Source of the DNA: Aquamicrobium sp.
GTDB lineage: Bacteria; Pseudomonadota; Alphaproteobacteria; Rhizobiales; Rhizobiaceae
Length of the DNA stretch: 5,537 nt
Direction: 5' to 3'
NCBI GenBank assembly: GCA_014860725.1
Contig: JACZJD010000243.1
Location: forward strand, 1-5,537
Shown here piece by piece: positions 1 through 4,542 of the stretch (position 1 is its first letter; each line of letters opens with the position of its first letter). Both the position numbers and the translations under genes were made by a program. The notes under the pieces were generated by a model that made no database searches, was not told where the DNA came from, and saw only the letters and a list, made by a program, of their open reading frames with translations.

Positions 1-101
1 GCCGCGCGGTGCTCGCCTGCGCGCCCTACACCCTGCCCTCCGACAAGTACGAGGCGTGGGCGGAGGTGATCGTTCACTTCGACCCCCGCGACATGTTCTG
101 A
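1..101 (+). CDS. tolA: TolA/TonB-family C-terminal end (partial, 5' truncated)
   Basis: Only the last 32 codons are present, read from base 3 to the TGA at 99-101. The peptide ends [20 protein letters not shown] then HFDPRDMF. The Cys-x-Pro-Tyr, Pro-x-Asp-Lys-Tyr, Trp and final FDPR-hydrophobic pattern resembles the C-terminal domain of alphaproteobacterial TolA. In the known system TolA is an inner-membrane protein that spans the periplasm, is energised by TolQ-TolR and contacts TolB and Pal. The assignment leans heavily on tolB starting 52 bases downstream on the same strand, the usual tolA-tolB order. A generic TonB C-terminal protein is the main alternative. Membrane anchor and coiled-coil stalk lie outside the window. 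Confidence 0.75.
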   Translation, partial: RAVLACAPYTLPSDKYEAWAEVIVHFDPRDMF

Positions 102-153
102 CAGGCGACCCCCAAGGCACGAAAGCTCATACGGACCCCACGAGGCCCCACGC

Positions 154-1482
154 ATGACGAACACCCTGAAAGCCCTCTTCTCGACCGCGTTGATGACCCT
201 GGGGCTGGCCGCCGGGCTGGCGCTTGCGGCGACGCAGCCGGCGCGCGCGGTGCTGGAGATCGACATCACGCAGGGCGTGGTCGAGCCGCTGCCGATCGCG
301 GTCACCGACTTCATCGCCAACGACGCCATCGGCCAGGAGATCGCCTCGGTGATCGCTGCCGACCTCGCCCGCTCCGGCCTGTTCAAGCCGATCGAGAAAG
401 GCGCCTTCATCGAGAAGATCGCCAATCCGGACGTCGCGCCGCGCTTCTCCGACTGGACGGTGATCAACGCGCAGGCGCTGGTGACGGGCCGCGTCAGCCA
501 GGAGGCGGACGGCCGCCTGCGCGCCGAGTTCCGCCTGTGGGACACCTTCGCCGGCCAGCAGCTCATCGGCGAGCAGTTCTTCGCCAACAAGGCCAACTGG
601 CGGCGCGTCGCCCACATCATCGCCGACGCCATCTACGAGCGGCTGACCGGCGAGAAGGGCTATTTCGACACCCGCATCGTCTATGTCGAGGAGAGCGGGC
701 CGAAGGACAAGCGCGTCAAGCGGCTGGCGATCATGGACCAGGACGGGGCCAACAACCGGCCGCTGACCGACGGCCGCGCCATCGTGCTGACGCCGCGCTT
801 CTCGCCGAACCGGCAGGAAATCACCTACATGTCCTACGAGGGCGGCCAGCCGCAGGTCTACCTGCTGCAGATCGAGACCGGGCAGCGCGAGCTCGTCGGC
901 AACTTCCCCGGCATGACCTTCGCGCCGCGCTTCTCGCCCGACGGGCAGAAGGTCATCATGAGCCTGCTGCGCGAGGACGGCAATTCCAACATCTACACGA
1001 TGGATCTGCGGAGCCGCACCACGACGCGGCTGACCTCGTCCAACGCCATCGACACCTCGCCCTCCTACTCGCCGGACGGCGCCCGCGTCGTCTTCACCTC
1101 CGACCGCGGCGGGCGGCCGCATATCTACGTGATGGGCGCGGACGGCTCCAACCCGCAGCGCATCTCCTTCGGCGACGGCACCTATTCGACGCCGGTGTGG
1201 TCGCCGCGCGGCGACCTCATCGCCTTCACCAAGCAGACGGGCGGCGAGTTCCAGATCGGCGTGATGCGCACCGACGGCTCGGGCGAGCGCATCCTGTCCA
1301 CCGGCTTCCTGCAGGAGGGGCCGACCTGGGCGCCGAACGGCCGCGTCATCATGTTCTTCCGCGAGGGTGCGGGCCAGGGCGGGCCGAAGCTCTTCTCCAT
1401 CGATCTCACCGGCCGCAACGAGCAGGCGATCCCGACGCCGCAATACGCCTCCGACCCGGCATGGTCGCCGCTGCTCGACTGA
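154..1482 (+). CDS. tolB: Tol-Pal system periplasmic beta-propeller protein TolB
   Basis: The 442-residue product has the length expected for TolB. Residues 1-32 form a Sec signal peptide: Lys6, a hydrophobic core at 7-26, and a PARA site giving a mature start at V33. Residues 33 to about 165 match the TolB N-terminal domain ([19 protein letters not shown]). From about 170 on there is a six-bladed propeller whose PD40-type repeats are visible as FSPN at 216, FSPDG at 260, YSPDG at 305, WSPRG at 349, WAPNG at 392 and WSPLLD at 437, evenly spaced by 43-45 residues. TolB is periplasmic, binds Pal through the propeller and TolA through its N terminus, and helps place Pal during constriction. The start is supported by GAGG at 142-145, eight bases before the ATG. 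The gene is probably cotranscribed with tolA. No defect is visible. Confidence 0.97.
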   Translation: MTNTLKALFSTALMTLGLAAGLALAATQPARAVLEIDITQGVVEPLPIAVTDFIANDAIGQEIASVIAADLARSGLFKPIEKGAFIEKIANPDVAPRFSDWTVINAQALVTGRVSQEADGRLRAEFRLWDTFAGQQLIGEQFFANKANWRRVAHIIADAIYERLTGEKGYFDTRIVYVEESGPKDKRVKRLAIMDQDGANNRPLTDGRAIVLTPRFSPNRQEITYMSYEGGQPQVYLLQIETGQRELVGNFPGMTFAPRFSPDGQKVIMSLLREDGNSNIYTMDLRSRTTTRLTSSNAIDTSPSYSPDGARVVFTSDRGGRPHIYVMGADGSNPQRISFGDGTYSTPVWSPRGDLIAFTKQTGGEFQIGVMRTDGSGERILSTGFLQEGPTWAPNGRVIMFFREGAGQGGPKLFSIDLTGRNEQAIPTPQYASDPAWSPLLD

Positions 1483-1510
1483 GGGCGAGGGCGCGCGGAT
1501 TTATGACCGG

Positions 1511-1550
1511 TAGGCCGCAAAAAGCCGCGTTTCGGCCGTATTTCGGCCTA
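1511..1550. repeat. Inverted repeat after tolB
   Basis: TAGGCCG at 1511-1517 is perfectly inverted as CGGCCTA at 1544-1550, with 26 bases between. Inside lie two direct copies of TTTCGGCC (1530-1537 and 1541-1548), 11 bases apart, about one helical turn. It starts 28 bases after the tolB stop and could fold in the transcript tail, but no T-tract follows, so it is not a convincing intrinsic terminator. A protein-binding site or a processing hairpin are alternatives; the sequence alone does not decide. Confidence 0.35.
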
Positions 1551-1571
1551 GTGTGCGGTTAACACAGGAGC

Positions 1572-1590
1572 GCGTCGGCGGAACCGACGC
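1572..1590 (+). other. Short perfect hairpin in the tolB-pal gap
   Basis: GCGTCGG (1572-1578) pairs perfectly with CCGACGC (1584-1590) around the five-base loop CGGAA. The stem is 7 bp and GC-rich but has no following T-run, so intrinsic termination is unlikely. It lies 110 bases before pal and could act as an RNA-stabilising or processing structure if tolB and pal are cotranscribed. Confidence 0.35.
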
Positions 1591-1626
1591 ATCCGGACGG
1601 GCAGTCACAGATCGTTAACCCTGTTT

Positions 1627-1669
1627 GTTGAGCGAGCCTTAACCGCGTTGTGGTTACTGGAAGCTCAAC
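1627..1669. promoter_or_regulatory. Nested dyad upstream of pal, possible operator or leader hairpin
   Basis: Two perfect inverted repeats share one centre. The outer arms are GTTGAGC (1627-1633) and GCTCAAC (1663-1669). The inner arms are TAACC (1640-1644) and GGTTA (1652-1656) around a 7-base centre, with exactly six unpaired bases on each side. The dyad ends 31 bases before the pal ATG and 17 bases before its ribosome binding site. A weak promoter-like pair overlaps it (TTGTGG at 1648-1653 and CATATC at 1670-1675, 16 bases apart), so it could be a DNA operator over a pal promoter, or an RNA hairpin in a longer leader. The symmetry is seen; the function is inferred. Confidence 0.4.
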
Positions 1670-1700
1670 CATATCGTGCAAATGCCAAGGAGAGGCGGCC

Positions 1701-2201
1701 ATGCGCCGAATCGCAGCCTTCACCCGCAATCCCGCCGCGGTCGCGCTTGTCGCCATGCTCGCCGTCGCGGGCTGCGCCAGCAAGCAGACGCCCAACAACC
1801 CGGCCGATCTCGGCCTCGGTGCGGGGGCGGCCACGCCTGGCTCCAGCCAGGACTTCACCGTCAATGTCGGCGACCGCATCTTCTTCGACACCGACTCCTC
1901 GGTGATCCGCGCCGACGCGCAGACGACGCTGACCCGGCAGGCGCAGTGGCTCAACCAGTATCCGTCCTACGCGATCACGGTCGAGGGCCATGCCGACGAG
2001 CGCGGCACGCGCGAATACAACCTCGCGCTCGGTGCGCGCCGCGCGGCCGCGGCCCGCGATTTCCTCGTCGCCCGCGGCGTCCAGGCCAACCGCATCCGCA
2101 CCATCTCCTACGGCAAGGAGCGGCCGGTGGCCGTGTGCGACAACATCTCGTGCTGGTCGCAGAACCGCCGCGCCGTCACCGTGCTGTCGGGCGGAAGCTG
2201 A
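1701..2201 (+). CDS. pal: Peptidoglycan-associated lipoprotein Pal (OmpA-like domain)
   Basis: The 166-residue lipoprotein begins with a lipoprotein signal peptide: Arg2-Arg3, a hydrophobic core at 11-23, and the lipobox V22-A-G-C25, so C25 is the predicted lipidated residue. No Asp follows the Cys, consistent with outer-membrane sorting. A flexible linker (26-50) leads to an OmpA-like peptidoglycan-binding domain (about 52-163) containing FFDTDSSVI (61-69) and VEGHADERGTREYNLALGARR (94-114). D99 and R114 fit the family positions that contact the diaminopimelate stem peptide. C146 and C151 in VCDNISCW could form a disulfide, as in the related Brucella protein Omp16. An upstream in-frame GTG at 1650 is less likely because AAGGAGAGG at 1687-1695 sits five bases before the ATG at 1701 and the lipobox then falls at a normal distance. 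It works with TolB and TolA in outer-membrane constriction. Confidence 0.97.
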   Translation: MRRIAAFTRNPAAVALVAMLAVAGCASKQTPNNPADLGLGAGAATPGSSQDFTVNVGDRIFFDTDSSVIRADAQTTLTRQAQWLNQYPSYAITVEGHADERGTREYNLALGARRAAAARDFLVARGVQANRIRTISYGKERPVAVCDNISCWSQNRRAVTVLSGGS

Positions 2202-2233
2202 CCGACGACGCCGGGCATCGGAAGAGAACGGGG

Positions 2234-2260
2234 AAGCGGCCTTCGGGCCGCTTTTTCTTT
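2234..2260 (+). terminator. Intrinsic terminator of pal
   Basis: AAGCGGCC (2234-2241) pairs perfectly with GGCCGCTT (2246-2253) around a TTCG loop, giving an 8-bp stem closed by the very stable C(UUCG)G tetraloop. A T-rich tract (TTTTT, C, TTT) runs from 2252 to 2260. It lies 32 bases after the pal stop, so the tol-pal transcript should end here and the DUF982 genes downstream need their own promoters. Confidence 0.93.
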
Positions 2261-2321
2261 GGCAGCGCCGCTCCGGGCGGCGGGCGCGAATCCGTCGCCA
2301 CCGTTTATCGAACCGGACCAT

Positions 2322-2346
2322 GGAACCAAACCCGGCCTGCCGCGTT
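2322..2346 (+). promoter_or_regulatory. Predicted sigma-EcfG general-stress promoter P1
   Basis: GGAAC (2322-2326) and CGTT (2343-2346, continuing as CGTTTC) are separated by exactly 16 bases. This matches the published GGAAC-N16-17-CGTT consensus for the alphaproteobacterial general-stress sigma factor (EcfG/SigT/RpoE2). Transcription would start near 2353, leaving a leader of about 20 bases before the ATG at 2375. The element lies after the pal terminator and before a DUF982 gene. The match is seen in the sequence; use by EcfG is inferred. Confidence 0.78.
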
Positions 2347-2374
2347 TCGCGGGGTAGATCAACGGGGGGTTCCC

Positions 2375-2617
2375 ATGACGAAGCCGTGCGACTTCCACGA
2401 ACCGATCAACCTGTTCGGCGCGGGCGGCGAGATGCGCATCGCCTCCGCCGACGAGGCCTATGCGGCGCTGACCGGCGACTGGCCGGCCTCGCGCGGCAAG
2501 TGGTATCATGCCGCCACCCGCGCCTGCCGCAGCGCCTCGGCGGGCGAGACCTCGCCGCACGTGGCGCGGCGCGTCTTCATCCAGGCGGCCGGCGAGGCGC
2601 TGCTGTCGGCACGCTGA
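2375..2617 (+). CDS. DUF982 domain-containing protein, first tandem copy
   Basis: This is an 80-residue cytoplasmic protein of unknown function, of typical DUF982 length, with no signal peptide or membrane segment. Family features are the IASADEAYAAL segment (22-32), DWP (35-37), the AATRACRSASAGE helix (46-58) and RVFIQAAGEAL (66-76). From residue 22 it aligns without gaps to the second copy at 2714, sharing IASA, A28, L32, G34, A46-A47, A50-C51, A54, A56-G57, A64 and V67-F68. The ATG at 2375 is chosen because the frame has no better start and a G-run (2364-2369) lies five bases before it, though this is not a standard ribosome binding site. A predicted EcfG promoter directly upstream suggests induction under general stress. 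The biochemical role is not known. Confidence 0.85.
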   Translation: MTKPCDFHEPINLFGAGGEMRIASADEAYAALTGDWPASRGKWYHAATRACRSASAGETSPHVARRVFIQAAGEALLSAR

Positions 2618-2627
2618 GACTTTGTCA

Positions 2628-2652
2628 GGAACCCATCGGCCGGCGCGGCGTT
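2628..2652 (+). promoter_or_regulatory. Predicted sigma-EcfG general-stress promoter P2
   Basis: GGAAC (2628-2632) and CGTT (2649-2652, continuing as CGTTTC) are again exactly 16 bases apart, identical to P1 in both boxes and in spacing, while the spacer sequences differ. It begins 10 bases after the stop of the first DUF982 gene. Transcription would start near 2659, about 55 bases before the ATG at 2714. Independent expression of the second copy is therefore predicted, although read-through from P1 is also possible because no terminator separates the genes. Confidence 0.78.
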
Positions 2653-2713
2653 TCTCGAGGCCGCGCCCTCGCAGGCACCCGTGAAAAGACGTCATAACAC
2701 CAAGGGTTGCAAG

Positions 2714-3070
2714 ATGACGAACACCGCCTTTCCCCGCCCGGTCCATGTCCTGATCGGCCTCGGCTTTCCCCATCCCATCGCCTCCGCCACCGACGCCCGC
2801 GACTATCTCGACGGCGTGCCGCGCCTGCTGCACGACGAGGTCTTCCAGGCCGCGCGGCAGGCCTGCGCCGACGCGATCGCCGGCCGCGTCGCGGCCGAGG
2901 AGGCCCACGACGTGTTCGTCGCCTATGCGCGGCGGCGCGGCGTGCTGATCGAGGTCGATCCCGTAGAGGCGGCGCTGCCTTCAGGACGGCCGCGAGAAGA
3001 CGTAGGCGAGGCCGACCGCGATCAGCAGCGCGACGGAGGCGAGAACGGCCGGGCTCGGGTCGCCGCCTAG
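2714..3070 (+). CDS. DUF982 domain-containing protein, second tandem copy with C-terminal extension
   Basis: The 118-residue product carries a DUF982 domain over about residues 7-82: [20 protein letters not shown], then a DYLDGVP segment (30-36), [12 protein letters not shown] (46-57) and [17 protein letters not shown] (65-81). Its function is unknown; the protein looks cytoplasmic. The ATG at 2714 follows AAGGG (2702-2706) by seven bases; an in-frame GTG at 2681 would only add an Arg/Lys-rich leader. Residues from about 88 to 118 are an unusual charged, Arg/Asp/Glu/Gly-rich tail with no family match. It is encoded opposite the 3' end of the minus-strand DUF454 gene (90 bp overlap) and looks like extension through loss of an earlier stop. 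The domain assignment is firm; whether the tail is functional is open. Confidence 0.85.
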   Translation: MTNTAFPRPVHVLIGLGFPHPIASATDARDYLDGVPRLLHDEVFQAARQACADAIAGRVAAEEAHDVFVAYARRRGVLIEVDPVEAALPSGRPREDVGEADRDQQRDGGENGRARVAA

Positions 3071-3352
3071 CCAGATCGCCAGGAAGCCGCCCGTGGTGCC
3101 GGCGAGCGCAAGCAGCTTCGCCCGGAACGGGATCGCGCCGCGCTCGCGCCATTCGGTCAGCGTCGGGCCGAAGCGCGGGTGCTCTAAGAGCCATCTTTCC
3201 AGCCGCTCCGACGAGCGGGTGAAGCAAGCGGCCGCCAGGATCAGGAACGGCGTCGTCGGCAGCACCGGCAGCAGCGCCCCGGCGATGCCGAGCCCGGCGA
3301 AGACGAGGCCGAGCGCGAGATAGAAGCCGCGCATCGGGTTGCCGCCGTTCAT
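2981..3352 (-). CDS. DUF454/YbaN-family inner-membrane protein
   Basis: This is a 123-residue small membrane protein of unknown function. A hydrophobic N-terminal region (10-44) contains the family signature LPVLPTTPF (28-36) followed by ACFTRSS (42-48). Then come a soluble segment with [10 protein letters not shown] (54-63) and WRERGAIP (68-75), and two further hydrophobic stretches (about 78-95 and 102-119). Length and motif order match E. coli YbaN (about 125 residues). The in-frame ATG at 3334 (Met7) may be the true start: it aligns better with YbaN, which begins just before the first membrane segment, and has GGCGG upstream, giving 117 residues. No promoter is obvious upstream. It converges with the second DUF982 gene, and its last 29 codons lie antisense to that gene's tail. 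No functional link to the iron operon is shown. Confidence 0.88.
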   Translation of the reverse strand: MNGGNPMRGFYLALGLVFAGLGIAGALLPVLPTTPFLILAAACFTRSSERLERWLLEHPRFGPTLTEWRERGAIPFRAKLLALAGTTGGFLAIWLGGDPSPAVLASVALLIAVGLAYVFSRPS

Positions 3353-3695
3353 GCCGGAAAACGTCCCGTGTCGCGGCGAATCGTGGTCGGCATGGCGTCG
3401 CTGTCCCGTAGCGTGTGGGTGGGGCCGCTCCCGTCGCCGAATCCGGGTGGGTCAAACCGCACGGGAATGAGGGTGCCTGGGCGACGGGCGTTCGCGGGCA
3501 TGATCGGCCAGAGCGCAGCCGCGATCAACCGGACAAATTGGCTCGCCCCGCCGCATCGGCGGCGTTCAAAAGGTCGCACCCTGCGCATTTTCTTCCTTTG
3601 CCGCCTTGCGCGAGGTCAAGGACGGAGTCAAATCATGACACTACCAATCATGTTTTAGCGAGACCCGCGCATCCGGGCCGGTCCGAGACATCGCC
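3353..3695. other. Divergent intergenic region between the DUF454 gene and efeU
   Basis: These 343 bases separate two diverging genes and should hold both promoters. Short open frames exist on both strands, but their third positions are clearly less G/C-biased than those of the real genes and they resemble no family I recognise, so I treat the stretch as non-coding. Visible structure includes a perfect 6-bp hairpin, CCGCCG (3548-3553) with CGGCGG (3557-3562), lacking a T-tract, and an AT-richer zone from 3580 to 3660 near efeU. A weak promoter-like pair, TTGCGC (3606-3611) and TCAAAT (3628-3633) 16 bases apart, precedes the putative iron box at 3634-3652. AATCATG occurs twice (3631-3637 and 3646-3652). 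Confidence 0.6.
3634..3652. promoter_or_regulatory. Putative iron-responsive operator (IRO box, RirA-type) upstream of efeU
   Basis: CATGA (3634-3638) and TCATG (3648-3652) form a perfect inverted repeat separated by nine bases. They contain TGA-N9-TCA, the core described for the iron-responsive operator bound by the Rrf2-family repressor RirA in Rhizobium and relatives. It ends 43 bases before the efeU ATG and just after a weak promoter-like pair, where bound repressor would block transcription in iron-replete cells. The symmetric element is seen; RirA binding is inferred. TGA-N9-TCA alone is short enough to occur by chance, but the position before an iron-uptake operon supports it. Confidence 0.55.
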
Positions 3696-4538
3696 ATGCT
3701 GGCACCCTTCCTCATCATGCTGCGTGAGGGCCTCGAAGCGGCCCTCATCACGGGAATCATCGCCTCCTATCTGCGCCAGACCGGGCGCGAGGAATGGCTG
3801 CCGGCGATCTGGGTCGGCATCTTCCTGGCGGTGGCGCTGTCGCTGTTCTCGGGCGCGGCGCTGCTCATCGTCAGCGCCGAGTTCCCGCAGAAGGCGCAGG
3901 AGATGTTCGAGGCGGTGATCGGCCTCGTCGCGGTGGCGGTGCTGACCTCGATGGTGTTCTGGATGCGCAAGGCCGCGCGCTCGATCCGGGCCGGCCTGCA
4001 GCGCGACATCGACCGGGCCATGGAGGCGCCGCAGGGCGCGGCCTGGGCGCTGATCGGCATGGCCTTCTTCGCGGTGGCGCGCGAGGGGCTGGAATCGGTG
4101 TTCTTCCTGCTCGCCATCTTCCAGCAGAGCCCGGGACCGGCCGCGCCGCTGTCGGCGCTCGCCGGGGTGGCGGTGGCGGTCGTCGCCGGCTTCGCCATCT
4201 ACTGGGGCGGCATCCGCATCGACCTCAGGCGCTTCTTCCGCTGGACCGGCGTGTTCATCCTGTTCGTGGCGGCGGGGCTGCTCGCCGGGGCGTTGCGCAA
4301 CCTGCACGAGGCGGGGGTGTGGAACCACCTCCAGACGCGGGTCTTCGACCTGAGCGAGACGCTGCCGGTGTCCGGCGTGATCGGCACCATCCTGTCCGGC
4401 CTCCTCGGCTACCACGAGGCGCCGACGCTCGGCGAGGTCATCGTGTGGGCCGCCTTCCTGGCCGTGACGCTGTTCCTGTTCCTGCGGCCCGCGCAGGCGG
4501 CGCCGGCCGCGGTCGCCCGCGAGGCGATGAGGGGGTGA
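3696..4538 (+). CDS. efeU: FTR1-family iron permease EfeU
   Basis: This 280-residue polytopic inner-membrane protein has the usual EfeU length. It carries the two REGLE motifs that define FTR1 permeases: R10-E-G-L-E14 in the first membrane helix and R129-E-G-L-E133 in the fourth. These acidic motifs are thought to bind ferric iron during transport. About seven membrane segments can be drawn, near residues 3-24, 34-56, 70-90, 115-140, 147-168, 180-200 and 245-267. In the known EfeUOB system, ferrous iron is taken up with help from the periplasmic proteins EfeO and EfeB. The ATG at 3696 places the first REGLE at the position normal for the family; the upstream GAGAC (3685-3689) is only a modest ribosome binding site. 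The gene leads an operon with efeO, 4 bases apart. A putative iron operator upstream suggests repression when iron is plentiful. Confidence 0.96.
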   Translation: MLAPFLIMLREGLEAALITGIIASYLRQTGREEWLPAIWVGIFLAVALSLFSGAALLIVSAEFPQKAQEMFEAVIGLVAVAVLTSMVFWMRKAARSIRAGLQRDIDRAMEAPQGAAWALIGMAFFAVAREGLESVFFLLAIFQQSPGPAAPLSALAGVAVAVVAGFAIYWGGIRIDLRRFFRWTGVFILFVAAGLLAGALRNLHEAGVWNHLQTRVFDLSETLPVSGVIGTILSGLLGYHEAPTLGEVIVWAAFLAVTLFLFLRPAQAAPAAVAREAMRG

Positions 4539-4542
4539 GACA

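Noticed and set aside
127..1443. Long minus-strand open frame (438 codons) opposite tolB
   Set aside because: It is the antisense shadow of a clear tolB gene in GC-rich DNA. The product is Arg/Ala/Gly/Asp-rich without recognisable domains, while the plus strand has a signal peptide and regular propeller repeats.
537..1562. Plus-strand open frame in another phase inside tolB
   Set aside because: The Arg/Ala/His-rich translation is typical of an out-of-frame reading of GC-rich coding sequence.
1580..1584. GGAAC upstream of pal as a third EcfG promoter
   Set aside because: No CGTT lies 16 or 17 bases downstream (GCAG and CAGT are found instead), and the GGAAC falls in a hairpin loop and stem.
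2266..2282. Hairpin CGCCGC/GCGGCG just after the pal terminator
   Set aside because: The 6-bp GC stem has no T-tract on either strand, and such repeats are common by chance in GC-rich DNA; the preceding UUCG hairpin fully explains termination.
2622..2627. TTGTCA as a sigma-70 -35 box for the second DUF982 gene
   Set aside because: It matches five of six -35 positions, but the sequence 16-18 bases downstream is GC-only with no -10 element. The adjacent GGAAC-N16-CGTTTC is a far better promoter candidate.
3349..3588. Minus-strand 79-codon frame whose stop overlaps the DUF454 start as ATGA
   Set aside because: The overlap looks like translational coupling, but third positions are noticeably less G/C-rich than in real genes here, the product resembles no family, and the frame covers the expected promoter region.
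3368..3658. Plus-strand 96-codon frame before efeU
   Set aside because: It has weak codon bias and an Arg-rich, low-information product, and it runs across the putative iron operator and promoter of efeU.
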